A stretch of 6,258 nt of DNA, from the NCBI GenBank assembly GCA_902772755.1, contig CACYCD010000014.1, forward strand, positions 1-6,258, given 5' to 3'. The notes below the pieces were generated by a model. The model was not told where the DNA came from, searched no databases, and saw nothing but the letters and a program-made list of their open reading frames with translations. The stretch's first letter is position 1. Each line of letters opens with the position of its first letter. Source of the stretch: an uncultured Ruminococcus sp. GTDB taxonomy: Bacteria > Bacillota > Clostridia > Oscillospirales > Acutalibacteraceae. Positions 5,966 through 6,258 of the stretch are shown piece after piece. A program made the position numbers and the translations under genes.

Positions 5966-6258
5966 ATGAAAAAGGTTATAACATACGGAACATTTGACTT
6001 GTTTCATCAGGGTCACTACAACATCATCAAAAGAGCAAGGGCATACGGGGATTACCTGATCGTCGGCGTGACCTCGGAAAGCTACGATATCGAGAGAGGA
6101 AAGCTCTCTGTTCACGATTCCCTTTTGACGAGAATTGAAAATGTTAAAAAGACAGGTCTTGTAGATGAGGTCATAGTTGAAGAGTACCTCGGTCAGAAAA
6201 CAAGGGACATCATTCAGTATGAGATAGACACCCTTGTGATCGGCAGTGACTGGAAGGG
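5966..6258 (+). CDS. Glycerol-3-phosphate cytidylyltransferase-like enzyme, N-terminal part
   Basis: The first 97 codons are visible and the gene runs off the window. The start M-K-K-V-I-T-Y-G-T-F-D-L is nearly identical to the TagD/TarD family. H14-Q-G-H17 is the HxGH motif that stabilises the transition state when CTP reacts with a phosphorylated alcohol, releasing pyrophosphate. V67-D68-E69-V70 and G93-S94-D95-W96 also match conserved family positions. The C-terminal R-T-E-G-I-S-T-T signature would lie beyond the window. The usual family length is about 130 residues, so roughly 35 codons, or a fused second domain, are missing. Family members make CDP-glycerol for teichoic acids, but close relatives activate other polyol phosphates, so the substrate is open. 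The ATG is 15 nt after the stop of the thiamine-diphosphate enzyme gene, with only a modest GGGG ribosome site at 5952-5955, which fits co-transcription and perhaps translational coupling. Confidence 0.87.
   Translation, partial: MKKVITYGTFDLFHQGHYNIIKRARAYGDYLIVGVTSESYDIERGKLSVHDSLLTRIENVKKTGLVDEVIVEEYLGQKTRDIIQYEIDTLVIGSDWK

Overview
The window looks like chromosomal DNA of a gut- or rumen-type Clostridia, most likely a Ruminococcus-like member of the Oscillospiraceae/Ruminococcaceae. This is inferred from protein style, not from a marker gene: a large secreted beta-helix protein with a Thr/Glu/Pro linker and FnIII-like domains, a secreted-type transglutaminase-fold protein, strong AGGAGG and TTGACA/TATAAT signals, AT-rich intergenic DNA and moderate-GC genes. 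There are no RNA genes, IS elements, CRISPR arrays or phage genes that I can see.

Layout. (1) 1-432, plus strand: the C-terminal end of a transglutaminase-like protein with its Cys/His/Asp triad intact; the N-terminus is outside the window. (2) 436-475: a perfect 13-bp stem that sits between two converging genes and probably terminates both. (3) 481-3948, minus strand: a 1155-residue secreted protein made of signal peptide, very acidic linker, long right-handed beta-helix, four FnIII-like domains and a Lys-rich tail. Its start is best placed at the ATG at 3948, not at the TTG further upstream. (4) 3949-4213: a 265-bp divergent control region with one good promoter per direction and a 7-7-7 interrupted palindrome almost exactly midway between them. 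(5) 4214-5950, plus strand: a full-length thiamine-diphosphate enzyme of the acetolactate synthase superfamily, lacking several acetohydroxyacid synthase specificity residues. (6) 5966 to the window end, plus strand: the first 97 codons of a glycerol-3-phosphate cytidylyltransferase-like enzyme, 15 nt downstream and surely in the same operon.

How the parts may work together. The thiamine-diphosphate enzyme and the cytidylyltransferase form an operon that reads as a small-molecule activation pathway: a C-C bond-forming or decarboxylating step, then coupling of a phosphorylated polyol-like product to CMP, as for teichoic acids, capsules or other surface polymers. The absence of an ilvN-like small subunit next door, and of any visible T-box or TPP riboswitch, argues against branched-chain amino acid synthesis. 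The divergently transcribed beta-helix protein is a surface or secreted protein that might bind or cut polysaccharide; a functional link to the operon rests only on the shared control region. The most interesting items are the atypical thiamine-diphosphate enzyme/cytidylyltransferase pair and the symmetric palindrome between the divergent promoters.
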